A stretch of 64,000 nt of DNA. It comes from Polyangium sp. 15x6. GTDB lineage: Bacteria; Myxococcota_A; Polyangia; Polyangiales; Polyangiaceae. The notes below the pieces were generated by a model, which saw nothing but the letters and a program-made list of their open reading frames with translations, had not been told where the DNA came from and made no database searches. The translations under genes were made by a program, and so were the position numbers. The stretch covers positions 1 through 64,000 of the forward strand of contig NZ_JASBQE010000069.1 in assembly GCF_029960785.1 (NCBI RefSeq), read 5' to 3'. Below, piece after piece: positions 9,163-17,923 of the stretch (its first letter is position 1; each line of letters begins with the position of its first letter).

Positions 9163-11267
9163 CAATCGACCTCCAGCTCCAGGGTCACGGCGGTGAACAG
9201 GCCGAACCGGTTGAAGACGTAGATGTGGTCGAAGTACTGGTTGTAGAGGCCCTCGACCTGGAGCTGCGCCGAGAGCACGCGGGCGAGCGCGTACCTCGCG
9301 TTGGCGCCGAGCGTGAAGCCCATGAGCGCGCCGAGCTCGCGATCACTCGTGCGGTACTCGGGGACGCTCCACCCAGTCGCGGTCTGCGTGGCGACATAGG
9401 CGCGGTTCCAGAAGTCGACCGACGACTGGATGTTGAAGCGCAGGTGGCTGCCGAGGCGCAGGTCGTCGTTGACGTCGAAGAAGAAGCGCGCGTCCGTGGT
9501 GCTCGCCATCTGCCCCCACGTGTCGACGTAGAGGCGTTCGTCGCCGCGGATCGTGGCCTTCTCGAAGCGCTTGGCCGCGCGCCCGACGAGCGCGAAGCGG
9601 CTGCGCTCGGTGGGGAGCTGCTCGAGCGGCGCGAAGGGCAAGCGGTTCTGGCTGACGACCTCTCGCGTCGCGCCGAGCGGGATGCGCGAGGCGATCGCCT
9701 GCGAGAACATCGGGATGTGGCGGTACGGCTTCGAGGTGTCGCCGAAGACGAGCTCCGCCGTGCCACCGACGACGACGATCGTGCTCGGATCGATCACGAG
9801 CGAGACGCCCGCGTCGATCGTGTGCCGCAGGATGTCCTCGCGGAAGACCTCGAACGGCGTGCCCGCGCGGCTCAAGGCGTCGAAGCCGATGTTGTACGCG
9901 AGCGTCGGCGTGACCATCTTGCTCTTGAGGTCGGTGCTCACCGCGACGCCCACGCTGCGCGCGAGGTAGTCCGGCTCGACCGAGACCGCGCCGTTCAAGC
10001 CGATCTTCGCGGGGCCGACCTTGAAGTCACCGGAGAGCGATCCCGCGTAACGCCGCTCGTTCCACCGCCGCGACGCCGTGGCCACGATGTCGGGCGACGC
10101 GGTGCTGACGACGTCGACGATGAAGCTGCCGCCGACCTGCCAGCCCGCGGTCGGGTTCTCGCCGGAGATGTACGCGGCGGGCGACACGACCGTGGTGTTC
10201 AGCGTGTCGGTGTAGAACATCGTCTCGACGCCGGCCTTCAGCGTGAAGCCGCGGCCCTTGCCGCCGGTGTCGATACAGCGCTGCATGTCGGCCGGCGTGC
10301 GCGCGGCCTGCATGCACTGGAAGACGGCGCTGTTGTTGCCGCCCGCGTTGCCCTGATCGACGTTCACGGTGATCTGCTCGCCGCGATCGAAGGCCTCGGT
10401 CGACTTGTACTGCGCGGGGAATTTGCCGCGTTTGCCCTTGGCCTCGATCGTGGCCTTGCCGGGGTTGTGCGGGATCGGCTGCTTGACCTTGTCGGCCGGG
10501 ACGACGACGCCGTCGATCTTGACCTCGACCTCGCTCCACGAGCTCGGGATCTGCAGCGTGATCGTGGGCGTGTCGATCTGGAGTTTTTCGAGGAGCGCCT
10601 TCGCCTCTTCCCCGACGGCCGCGTTGTTCTCTTCCTCGGCGTACTTCGCCGCGATCTGCGCGTCCGCGGCAGCTTCGAGCAAGAGGCCGCCGGCGTCCTG
10701 GCACTTCGCGAGCATGAGTTTGCCCGCGGCGAACTCGCTCGACGTCGCCATCTCGGCGATGAGCGTCTGCATGCACCCGCTCCAGTCCTTCTGGGCGAGC
10801 GCCGCCTGCGCCGTGGTGACCGACGCCATCTGCTGCTTCGTGGGCGGCTGGCGCGAAGGACCGAGCACCTGCCGCGCCTCGGCGAAGGTCTTCTCGAGGT
10901 CCTTCGTGGCCCACTGTTTGTCGAGCTTGACGTTCGCGTCTTCCTTGAGGGCCGACTCGAACGCCTTCTTCGCCGCGTCGAGCTTCTTCTTGCCCGCGCC
11001 CTGGATGACGCCGATCGCCATCTGGATCTCGGCGCGCACGCTCGGCTCGCAGGCCTTGCCCTTGCACGCCTTGAGCGCCGCATCGAGCCTGCCGAGGGCC
11101 TTGTCGTACTTGCCCTCGACGAACTCGTTCATCGCCTCGGCGACCGCGACGAGGCCGTCAGCGTCCTTGTCCCCCGCGTACGAAGGCCCGGCGTCCGTGA
11201 GCCCGACGAGCGCGAAGACGGCCGTCGGCAGCAGGAACGCGCGGATCAGTTGTCGGGCGCGCCGCAC
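9162..11267 (-). CDS. Outer-membrane beta-barrel protein with helical N-terminal region (DUF3570-like)
   Basis: The product is 701 residues starting at GTG 11267, chosen because it gives a clean signal peptide (MRRARQLIRAFLLPT..., cleavage near YAG). It overlaps the upstream lipoprotein gene by 22 bp. Residues ~30-230 are helical and TPR-like (repeats of alternating Ala/Lys helices). A short PEGA-like stretch follows (IPSSWSEVEVKIDG). From ~330 to the end there are alternating hydrophobic strands ending in a terminal aromatic/hydrophobic strand typical of outer-membrane barrels. The motif ASRRWNERRYAGSLSG and the SVEPDYL region match what I recall of DUF3570. Sitting between haem lipoproteins, it may form an electron-conducting or export pore; that is inference. 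Confidence 0.75.
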   Translation of the reverse strand: MRRARQLIRAFLLPTAVFALVGLTDAGPSYAGDKDADGLVAVAEAMNEFVEGKYDKALGRLDAALKACKGKACEPSVRAEIQMAIGVIQGAGKKKLDAAKKAFESALKEDANVKLDKQWATKDLEKTFAEARQVLGPSRQPPTKQQMASVTTAQAALAQKDWSGCMQTLIAEMATSSEFAAGKLMLAKCQDAGGLLLEAAADAQIAAKYAEEENNAAVGEEAKALLEKLQIDTPTITLQIPSSWSEVEVKIDGVVVPADKVKQPIPHNPGKATIEAKGKRGKFPAQYKSTEAFDRGEQITVNVDQGNAGGNNSAVFQCMQAARTPADMQRCIDTGGKGRGFTLKAGVETMFYTDTLNTTVVSPAAYISGENPTAGWQVGGSFIVDVVSTASPDIVATASRRWNERRYAGSLSGDFKVGPAKIGLNGAVSVEPDYLARSVGVAVSTDLKSKMVTPTLAYNIGFDALSRAGTPFEVFREDILRHTIDAGVSLVIDPSTIVVVGGTAELVFGDTSKPYRHIPMFSQAIASRIPLGATREVVSQNRLPFAPLEQLPTERSRFALVGRAAKRFEKATIRGDERLYVDTWGQMASTTDARFFFDVNDDLRLGSHLRFNIQSSVDFWNRAYVATQTATGWSVPEYRTSDRELGALMGFTLGANARYALARVLSAQLQVEGLYNQYFDHIYVFNRFGLFTAVTLELEVD

Positions 11268-11779
11268 TTGATCCACTCCTCGATGGTCGTGTACTCGGTC
11301 TGGTTGAGCCGCGCGTCGTCGACGGTGTCGTCGGGATCGACCTTCGGCATGAGCGAGCCGCAGTTCGGCGGCTTCGTGACCCCCATCTCGACACGAAGGT
11401 TGCACAGCATCTTCGAGTTTTCCGCTGCTTCACACGCGATGTAGGGCCCGTTCGCCACGGTGAGCCCGAGGAGCTCGGTGCGGAGCGTCTCCGCGTTGCC
11501 CGCGGTCAGCGAGATCGTGCCCGCGCCCATGCCGTGACACTGGGCGTCCGCGCACTTGCCCTTGGCCTCGAGGATCGGGACCACGTCGTTCGCGAAGCTC
11601 ACGGCGCACATGGAGTCGCCCGTGCAGGTCACGCCGCCGGACGACGAGGAAGCCCCCGCGCCTCCCACGACCTCTGCCGGATCGCCGTAAGGCGGGATCT
11701 CCTCGGTGGCGCATCCGGCGACCGCCATGGGGAGCGCCGCGAGCGCGGCGAGAAGGAGGATGGATGAGCGATCGAGCAT
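11246..11779 (-). CDS. Lipoprotein with CX4CH possible haem motif
   Basis: The product is 177 residues with signal peptide and lipobox VAGCA, then a Ser/Gly spacer. The motif KCADAQCHGMG gives CX4CH, the same odd spacing as in the gene at 8033-8599, and is preceded by VVPILEAKG as in small CHG-type lipoproteins. Later Cys residues (CEAAE, LCNL, NCGSLMP, KCGAPDN) fit the same family. The ATG at 11779 starts a good signal peptide; an ATG a few codons upstream is possible. It probably belongs to the same operon as the barrel gene, which it overlaps. Confidence 0.75.
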   Translation of the reverse strand: MLDRSSILLLAALAALPMAVAGCATEEIPPYGDPAEVVGGAGASSSSGGVTCTGDSMCAVSFANDVVPILEAKGKCADAQCHGMGAGTISLTAGNAETLRTELLGLTVANGPYIACEAAENSKMLCNLRVEMGVTKPPNCGSLMPKVDPDDTVDDARLNQTEYTTIEEWIKCGAPDN

Positions 11780-11837
11780 GTTACCGGGCAGGCTCGCCAT
11801 CATACCCGGGCCCGTGAAAGAGGGACAAGCTCTCCTG

Positions 11838-12437
11838 TCAGGGATCGGCCGCGGCTCTCCCGATCGCCGCGAGGACCTCCTCCACGGTGCACAGGCCCGA
11901 GAGGCGCGCGGCCTCGTGACCCTGCGCGTCGAACACGATCGTCGTCGGCAGGGTGCGCAGGCCGTAGTGCGCGAACCGGAGCTCGGTGTCGGGGGTGTCG
12001 GCCGAAAGATCGAGGCGCAACGCCACGATCGGCGTGCGCTGGAGCAGGATGCGCGGATCGGACCAGACTTCCCGCGCCATCGCGATCGAGGCTGCGGACC
12101 AGTCGGCCGAGAGGAACACGAGCAGAGGCAAGCCCTCCCGCGCGGCGCGGGCGCGTGCTCGTGTTTCGTCCGTCTCCCACACGAGCGGCCTCGGACGCGA
12201 CGACGTCGTCGTTTCGCTCTGCCCCGCATCACCGACGGCGACGACGGCGGGCGCGTCGCCGGGGATCGCCACGACGGGCATGGGCTCGGGCGCGCGCGCG
12301 GCGCACGCGGCGAGGCATGCCCATACGACGAGGACAAACGCGCGTGGATCGTGTGAGGGTTTGGAAGGACGAACGAGGGGGATTGGGGCGGGGCTCCGCG
12401 AGATCGAGCTTCGGGAGCCCCCTCCCGGGAGGTTCAC
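11838..12437 (-). CDS. Thioredoxin-fold lipoprotein lacking redox cysteines
   Basis: The product is 199 residues if the GTG overlapping the upstream stop (GTGA) is the start; no other ATG, GTG or TTG occurs in frame before the signal peptide. The lipobox is LAAC (Cys45). The C-terminal half has the thioredoxin outline: VFLSADW, then the position of WCxxC reads W113-S-A-A-S117, then the cis-Pro loop LPTTIVFD. Both active-site Cys are therefore Ser, so it cannot perform disulfide exchange and may act as a binding or scaffold module. It lies between the GYF gene and haem lipoproteins. The long N-terminal region before the hydrophobic stretch makes the start uncertain. Confidence 0.7.
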   Translation of the reverse strand: MNLPGGGSRSSISRSPAPIPLVRPSKPSHDPRAFVLVVWACLAACAARAPEPMPVVAIPGDAPAVVAVGDAGQSETTTSSRPRPLVWETDETRARARAAREGLPLLVFLSADWSAASIAMAREVWSDPRILLQRTPIVALRLDLSADTPDTELRFAHYGLRTLPTTIVFDAQGHEAARLSGLCTVEEVLAAIGRAAADP

Positions 12438-13720
12438 TTGCCCTTGGCAGAGCAGCGCATGGCGCACATGAGATCGCCGGGCGCGCAGCCGCAGGAGCTC
12501 GGCTTCGGCGCGGTCTTCGCGGTGGACGCGGGCGCCGTGCCGCCGCCGGTCGTGGTCCCGGTGCCGGCCTTCGTCGTCGCGCCGCCGCCCGCTTTCGTCG
12601 TCGCGCCGCCGCCCGCTTTCGTCGTCGCGCCCTTGTTCGCGACCGCGGACGCGCTGGCCGCGGGCGCTTCGGTCTCGGCGACCGAAGGCGTCGGCGCGGG
12701 CGGCGCGGTCTCGAGCGGAGGCGGCGTGGTCGCAGGCGCGGTCGACTGCGCCGTCGGTTGCTCCGGCGGCGGATCCCCCTTCATGACCATGAACGCGCCG
12801 ACGATCGCGCCGACCGCGACGAGCGCGCCGAGGCCGATGAAGAGCGGCGTGCGGTTCTTCTGCGGCTTGGTCTCCTCGGGAATCGGGATCGGCGCTGCAG
12901 CGGGCGCCGTGACGGGCGGCGCCGCGAGCTCGAACAGGCCGCCGGAGTCGCCGAGCAAGCTCGCCGCCGCGCTCGCGGCCGGAGGCGACGCCGCGCCTGC
13001 GGCGAGCGCCTTCAGGTCGATGAGGCCCGAGTCGTCGGAGTTCGTCGACTTCGACGGCGTCGACGCGAGCGCGCCGAGGCTGCTGAGGCTGCTCGCGGCC
13101 GACGACGACGAGGTGGCGGCCCGGTTCGTCAGCGCGCTGAGCGAGAAGAGCGCGGACTGCTCTTCCTTGCCGGCGCCGATGCGCACGGGCGCAGGCGCCG
13201 CGCGGGGCGAGGAGCCGCCGATGCCCGAGGCGCTCGTCGACACGTCGGAGGCGCCGTCGGAGCCGAAGAGATCGCGCGCTCCGCCGCGGGCCCCGTCCTT
13301 CTTGACGGCGGCTCGCGCGGGCTCGGGCGCAGGCTGCGGCGCGCTCGCGCCTTGCGCGGCCGCGTTGAGCGCGTCCACGATCGCCTGCACCTGCCCGAGG
13401 GGCTGCCAGTCGCCCATGCCATCGGCCCAGACGTAGGTGTCTGCGGTGATGACGGAGCTGTTGTAGGCTTGGACGATCTCTTGCAGCGACATCGTTCGCT
13501 GATCGCCTTCGGCCACGTTGATCTGGTACGCCCCGCCGTCCGCCGCCGCCTCTTCGGCGCCCGCGGCCGAGGCGGCGTCGGCGTTCGTCGTGGTCGCCCC
13601 GCTGCTGTTGACGAGGATCGTCGCGCCGCACTTACGGCACTTGATCTTGACGGTCTTGCCTTGGACCTTCTCGTCCGAAACCGTGTACTTCGACTGGCAA
13701 GATTGGCAGGTGATCTTCAT
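12434..13720 (-). CDS. Zinc-ribbon/GYF-domain single-pass membrane protein
   Basis: The product is 428 residues. It opens with a four-Cys zinc ribbon (ITCQSCQSKY... IKCRKCGA). A GYF-like domain follows at ~65-115 (SLQEIVQAYNSSVITADTYVWADGMGDWQPL). A long Ala/Ser/Pro linker leads to a TM helix near 275-297 (FIGLGALVAVGAIVGAFMVM). The outer part has GATTKAGG repeats encoded by 24-bp tandem units (about 12575-12640) and a Cys-rich end (CGCAPGDLMCAMRC). Zinc-ribbon plus GYF is the layout of GltJ in the Myxococcus gliding machine, but this protein is shorter and no other glt gene is nearby, so I do not assign it. It heads the minus-strand run down to 5915. Confidence 0.8.
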   Translation of the reverse strand: MKITCQSCQSKYTVSDEKVQGKTVKIKCRKCGATILVNSSGATTTNADAASAAGAEEAAADGGAYQINVAEGDQRTMSLQEIVQAYNSSVITADTYVWADGMGDWQPLGQVQAIVDALNAAAQGASAPQPAPEPARAAVKKDGARGGARDLFGSDGASDVSTSASGIGGSSPRAAPAPVRIGAGKEEQSALFSLSALTNRAATSSSSAASSLSSLGALASTPSKSTNSDDSGLIDLKALAAGAASPPAASAAASLLGDSGGLFELAAPPVTAPAAAPIPIPEETKPQKNRTPLFIGLGALVAVGAIVGAFMVMKGDPPPEQPTAQSTAPATTPPPLETAPPAPTPSVAETEAPAASASAVANKGATTKAGGGATTKAGGGATTKAGTGTTTGGGTAPASTAKTAPKPSSCGCAPGDLMCAMRCSAKGK

Positions 13721-13953
13721 GTCGCGTCTGGTTCGGAGGGTCGACTGTTTACCTGGAGTCGGTCTTCGGTCGAAGACTTTACCAGGGCGCCCTGTCGTTT
13801 CGGACCTTTCCTGACGTATCAGCCACGAGGAAGACTCGAATCTGCCAAAAATTCGTCTTCACGTGCAATTTCTTGAGACCAGATCCAAAAAAGCGCTTGC
13901 AAGCGTGTCGAAAGCGACCCCCGTCGGGAAGCGGGATCGCAGGACAGCGGACG

Positions 13954-13990
13954 AACCCGACCGGCGAGGCGCCTCGCCGCCGGGTCGGTT
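13954..13990. terminator. Strong GC hairpin after the NtrC-type regulator
   Basis: A near-perfect inverted repeat lies just downstream (lower coordinates) of the stop at 14015. Its centre is CGGCGAGGC/GCCTCGCCG and the outer arms are AACCCGACC/GGGTCGGTT with small bulges. It is positioned as a terminator for the regulator gene. There is no long U tract, as is usual in high-GC genomes. Confidence 0.5.
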
Positions 13991-14014
13991 CACGCGAGAT
14001 CATCGAAGAAGGGA

Positions 14015-15823
14015 TCAGGAGAGACAGCGGCTCGCGTCGAGATCGGTCGCGGCGCTGGGAACGCTCGGCGCTTCTTCCGAGGCGGGCGCGGGCGCTTCCT
14101 CGGCGCTGTCCTGCGGGCTCTCGGCCTCCTGCGTCTCGGGGGCCTCGTGGCTGCCCACGTGCTCGCCGTACGCCTGGAGCTTCGAGTAGAGGCCGCGACG
14201 GCTGATGCCGAGCACGCGCGCCGCGCGCTGCTTGTTGCCACGCACGGCCTCGAGCGTCAGCAGGATCAACTTGCGCTCGGCGTCGGCGAGGCGCGTGCCC
14301 ACGGGCAAACGCAGCACGAGCGGGTGCTCGCCACGATCGGCGCCCTCGCGAGCCTCGAGATCGTGCGCAGGCGGCGTCGACGCGCGGAGCGGCGTCTGCG
14401 CGAACGAAGCGGACGCGGACGGCGGCGGCGGCTCGGCGAGCGAAGGCGGCGACTCGCGCCCCTCGACCTCCGTGATCGCCGGCGGCGGCGTGGTCGTGAT
14501 CGGCGCAGGCGGCGCGTGGTGCTCCGGCTCCGGGTGCGGCGGGCTCGCCTGGACCTGGAGGTCGTGGTGCGAGCGCCGGCCCGTGCGCCGCTCGATGCGG
14601 CCCTGGCCGATCTGGACCTCTTCCGGCGCGACGAGCTCGCCCGCGGCGAAGAGCGCCGTCTGCTCGACGACGTTCCGGAGCTCGCGCACGTTGCCCGGCC
14701 AGTCGTGCACGTAGAGCCTCTGGATCGCGCCCTCGGCGAAACGACGCGCGGGCGTGCCGTAGCGCTTCGCGAACTTCACGAGGAAGCGCTCGGCGATCGG
14801 CAGGATGTCCTCCACGCGCTCGCGCAGCGGGGGCAGCGTGATCGTGAAGACGTTGAGGCGGTAGTAGAGGTCCTCGCGGAAGACGTTCTCGTCCACGAGA
14901 TCGAGCAGGTCCTTGTTCGTCGCCGCGACGATCCGGACGTCGGCTTCGATCTCCTTGCGGCCGCCGACGCGCGTGAAGCGGTAGGTCTCGAGGACGCGCA
15001 AGAGGCTCACCTGCACGGCGCTGTCCATCGTGCCGACCTCGTCGAGGAACACGGTGCCGCCCGTCGCCGCCTCGAACTTGCCCTCGGCCGAGGAGAAGGC
15101 GCCGGTGAAGGAGCCCTTCTCGTGGCCGAAGAGCTCGCTGCCGATGAGCTCGCGCGGGATCGCGCCCGTGTGCACGGGGATGAACGGGCCGTTCTTGCGC
15201 GGGCTGCGGTTGTGGATCGCGCGCGCCACGAGCTCCTTGCCCGTGCCGCTCTCGCCCACGATGAGCACCGGCGCCATCGTCGAAGCCACCCGGTCGATCC
15301 GGGCGAAGACCTCGCGCATGCCGCGCGATCCGCCGACCATGCCCTCGAACACGAGCGGCCCGGCTGCAGCGTCGTCGTCCTCGCCCTCGGCCTCGCGGAC
15401 GTTGTCCGAGGACAAGAGCTCGCGCACGAGCGACACGAGCCGCGCTGGATCGAGCGGTTTTTGCAGGTAGTCGGCCGCGCCGAGCTTCAGCGCGTCGACC
15501 GCGCTCGACACCGATCCCGACCCCGTCACGACCACGACCGCGGGCGCGGGCGTGGCTGCCTTGGTCGTCTCATCCTCCGTCGGAGGCGTGAGCCGACGCA
15601 TGAGATCCATGCCGGTCATCCCGGGGAGGTTGAGATCGGTCACGAGCACGTCCGCGGGCGTCCGATGCTGGATCTCGAGGGCCTGCTCGCCGCTCGAAGC
15701 GACGAGGACGTCGAGCCCCTCGTGGCGGAGCACGGCCTCCAGGATCGCAGCCTGATCGGGCTCGTCCTCGACGAGCAAGACACGCCCCGTATGGTGCCCG
15801 GCCGCCCGGTGCGCGCGGAGCAT
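14015..15823 (-). CDS. NtrC-family sigma54-dependent response regulator
   Basis: The product is 602 residues. The receiver domain spans 15-135 with acidic pair E19/D20, phospho-acceptor D63 (TDLNLPG), T100 and K122 (LQKP). The AAA+ domain (~155-400) has Walker A GESGTGKE, the GSFTGA loop that contacts sigma54, Walker B FLDEVG and the R-finger region. A Pro-rich linker of ~100 residues precedes a Fis-type HTH (KQRAARVLGISRRGLYSKL). ATG 15823 was chosen over an upstream frame extension because AGGGG lies 5 bases before it and the receiver starts soon after. It should activate sigma54 promoters when phosphorylated; no cognate kinase is adjacent. All receiver and ATPase residues are intact. Confidence 0.93.
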   Translation of the reverse strand: MLRAHRAAGHHTGRVLLVEDEPDQAAILEAVLRHEGLDVLVASSGEQALEIQHRTPADVLVTDLNLPGMTGMDLMRRLTPPTEDETTKAATPAPAVVVVTGSGSVSSAVDALKLGAADYLQKPLDPARLVSLVRELLSSDNVREAEGEDDDAAAGPLVFEGMVGGSRGMREVFARIDRVASTMAPVLIVGESGTGKELVARAIHNRSPRKNGPFIPVHTGAIPRELIGSELFGHEKGSFTGAFSSAEGKFEAATGGTVFLDEVGTMDSAVQVSLLRVLETYRFTRVGGRKEIEADVRIVAATNKDLLDLVDENVFREDLYYRLNVFTITLPPLRERVEDILPIAERFLVKFAKRYGTPARRFAEGAIQRLYVHDWPGNVRELRNVVEQTALFAAGELVAPEEVQIGQGRIERRTGRRSHHDLQVQASPPHPEPEHHAPPAPITTTPPPAITEVEGRESPPSLAEPPPPSASASFAQTPLRASTPPAHDLEAREGADRGEHPLVLRLPVGTRLADAERKLILLTLEAVRGNKQRAARVLGISRRGLYSKLQAYGEHVGSHEAPETQEAESPQDSAEEAPAPASEEAPSVPSAATDLDASRCLS

Positions 15824-15983
15824 CGATCCCCTCGCATGCACTGAAGCGCTCGCTCCCAAGCTTTTCCTCCCCGGAGGTTCTCCGCGCGATCTACGCGGCG
15901 CCTCCACGCTTTCGGTGAAGGAACTCTAGCGAAGAGGTTCGCTCACGCCACCCACCGGGATCAATTCAGGATCCCCCTCGTTT

Positions 15984-15999
15984 GGGTATCGCGATACCC
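15984..15999. promoter_or_regulatory. 16-bp perfect palindrome upstream of response-regulator gene
   Basis: GGGTATCGCGATACCC is a perfect palindrome about 160 bp upstream of the regulator start and 45 bp past the glycosyltransferase stop. It could be an operator for a dimeric regulator. A weaker GGGATC/GATCCC stem lies just before it. No matching second site was found nearby. Confidence 0.35.
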
Positions 16000-16043
16000 C
16001 GAGGTGCGTGTCAGGTACGGCCTGGACGCTCGTACGGAATGCC

Positions 16044-17861
16044 TCAGGGCGACCGCGCGCCGGGCATGTCTTTGCGACGGTAGATGCACCACGCGAAGCC
16101 CGCGTCGAGCGGCACTTTACCCGCGATTTCGTAGGCCGGCAGGAAGCGTCGATCACGATAGATCACCTGCGATCCCGGGACGGACGGGTGCTTGCAGTCG
16201 ATGTTCGAGGAGATGAGCAGGAAGTAGAGCGAGCGCTTGTCGAAGAAGCGATCGAGGAAGCCGGGGCCGAGCTTGCGCGTGTAGCCGCCCTCGAGCTTGC
16301 TGATGACCGGATCGACGAGGCCCAGCAGATCGAGGATGGGGTAGTCCGTCGCGTACCCGACGTACCCGATGTCGCCGATCGCGATCTCGCCAGGCTGGCC
16401 GTTCTCGAGGAACCACTTCGCCGTGCCGCCCGCGGCCATCGTCCAGAAGCGCTCCTCCTTCTCGAGGATCTGCCGCTGCGCGCTCTGCATGTTCCCGACC
16501 CGCAAGGAGAAAGCGATGCTCAGGAACGCGGCGAGCGCGAGGTTCGCCGCGCGGCTCTTGCGGTCGACGATCGCGCGCGTCGAGACGCAGATGAGCAGGA
16601 ACGCGAACGGCTCGAAGGGCGCCATGAAGCGGAAGAACGGCATCCAGTCGCCGCCGACGAGGACGACGTAGACGAGCACGAAGATCGCGATCGCAGAGGC
16701 CGCGAGCAGATCGCGGCGGCGCCACACGAGGCCGATCGCGATCGCGAAGATCCCGAGGTAGAGCACGGGGCCGGCGTGGTTGACGTAGTTCCGGACGTAG
16801 TCGGCGCCGCCGTCGATCTGCGCGGACCAGTTGCCCGTCTTCGCCGAGAACGTGTTCGGCACGAAGGAGCCGTAATACGCGCGGCGGAAGGCGAGGTGCG
16901 TCCCGACGGGCAGGACGAACGCCGCGCCGCGCAGGAGGTTCTGCTTGCCGAAGAAGCCGCCCGGCGCGGTGATCACGCGGGCCGCGGCGTTGTTCGTGCC
17001 GAACGCATCACGGCCGAACAGGAGCACGAGCATGAGCAGCCCGACGAAGGCAGGCGCCTCGGGCCGCGTGATGCCGGCGAGGCCGAACACGAGGCCCGAC
17101 CAGGGGAAACGGAACGTCGCCTTGGACGAACTCTTTTCCTCGGGATCGATCTCGCGGAGGAAGAGCCACGTGCCCGCGAGCAGGAGGAAGACGAAGAACG
17201 CGGTCTCGAGGCCGAAGACCGCGTACCCCGAGAAGACGACGGTGGTCGCGGCGAGCCACGTCGCGACGCAAGGCGCCGCCGCGAAGGGCCGCAGCCGATC
17301 GGAGAGGCGGTACATCATCACGAGCGCGCCGACGGCGGAGCCCGCGCCGAGCACCTTCGCCGTGACGTCGGGATCGAGGCCGATCTTGATCGCGCCGGCG
17401 AGGATCACGGTCCAGAGGAAGTTCGTGTACCCCTCGATGCGCTCGCCGGCGTTGTAGACGAGGCCGAGGCCACGCGCGAGGTTCCGCGCGTAGCGATAGG
17501 AGATGTACGCGTCGTCGATGGTGAACGAGAGGACGCGCCACGCGTTCGCGAGCATCACGATCGCCGGAAGGACGAGGCCGAGCACGAGGTGCACGGACCG
17601 CGGCAACGGCGCGCCGGCGACCCAGTCGCGGAACGTCGCCGCGGGCGGGCGTTTCCAAGGGGGATCGGCGGCGTCGGGGTCGGGATCGTCGGGATCGTCG
17701 TCCGATTCCGGTTCTTCCGCATCGGCCTCGGCTTCCGCGTCCGCCTCCGCCTCCGCCTCCGCTTCGGCTTCTGTTTCCGCGCCCGCTTCCGCGTCCGCCT
17801 CCGCTTCCGCGTCGCTTCCTCGTTCCTGGCCCTCGGACGTCCTCTTCACGGCAACGGCCAT
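16044..17861 (-). CDS. GT-C family membrane glycosyltransferase (AftB-like)
   Basis: The product is 605 residues. The first ~70 residues are an unusual acidic low-complexity segment (EAEADAEA, then DDDPDDPD). A polytopic membrane protein with about ten TM helices follows. The motif FTIDDAYISYRYARN...G.GLVYN.GERIEGYTNFLWT matches GT-C enzymes related to mycobacterial arabinofuranosyltransferase AftB; the DD pair is the expected catalytic/metal site facing the periplasm. A soluble C-terminal part follows (GDIGYVGYATDYPILDLLGLVDP). It would use a polyprenyl-phosphate sugar donor. It is transcribed away from a close paralogue 62 bp away. Sugar and acceptor are unknown. Confidence 0.82.
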   Translation of the reverse strand: MAVAVKRTSEGQERGSDAEAEADAEAGAETEAEAEAEAEADAEAEADAEEPESDDDPDDPDPDAADPPWKRPPAATFRDWVAGAPLPRSVHLVLGLVLPAIVMLANAWRVLSFTIDDAYISYRYARNLARGLGLVYNAGERIEGYTNFLWTVILAGAIKIGLDPDVTAKVLGAGSAVGALVMMYRLSDRLRPFAAAPCVATWLAATTVVFSGYAVFGLETAFFVFLLLAGTWLFLREIDPEEKSSSKATFRFPWSGLVFGLAGITRPEAPAFVGLLMLVLLFGRDAFGTNNAAARVITAPGGFFGKQNLLRGAAFVLPVGTHLAFRRAYYGSFVPNTFSAKTGNWSAQIDGGADYVRNYVNHAGPVLYLGIFAIAIGLVWRRRDLLAASAIAIFVLVYVVLVGGDWMPFFRFMAPFEPFAFLLICVSTRAIVDRKSRAANLALAAFLSIAFSLRVGNMQSAQRQILEKEERFWTMAAGGTAKWFLENGQPGEIAIGDIGYVGYATDYPILDLLGLVDPVISKLEGGYTRKLGPGFLDRFFDKRSLYFLLISSNIDCKHPSVPGSQVIYRDRRFLPAYEIAGKVPLDAGFAWCIYRRKDMPGARSP

Positions 17862-17923
17862 AACACCGTAGGGCCCGGTGTTGGCAAGCGTCGCCGTGCT
17901 TTCCGCCGCGACGAAGGCCAGGT

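Noticed and set aside
12434-13720. GltJ of the gliding machinery
   Set aside because: The zinc ribbon and GYF domain agree, but the protein is short, lacks visible GltJ C-terminal domains, and no other glt or agl gene is near.
14015-15823. Defective GAFTGA motif in the sigma54 activator (GSFTGA)
   Set aside because: GSFTGA is a frequent functional variant; the rest of the AAA+ domain is intact.
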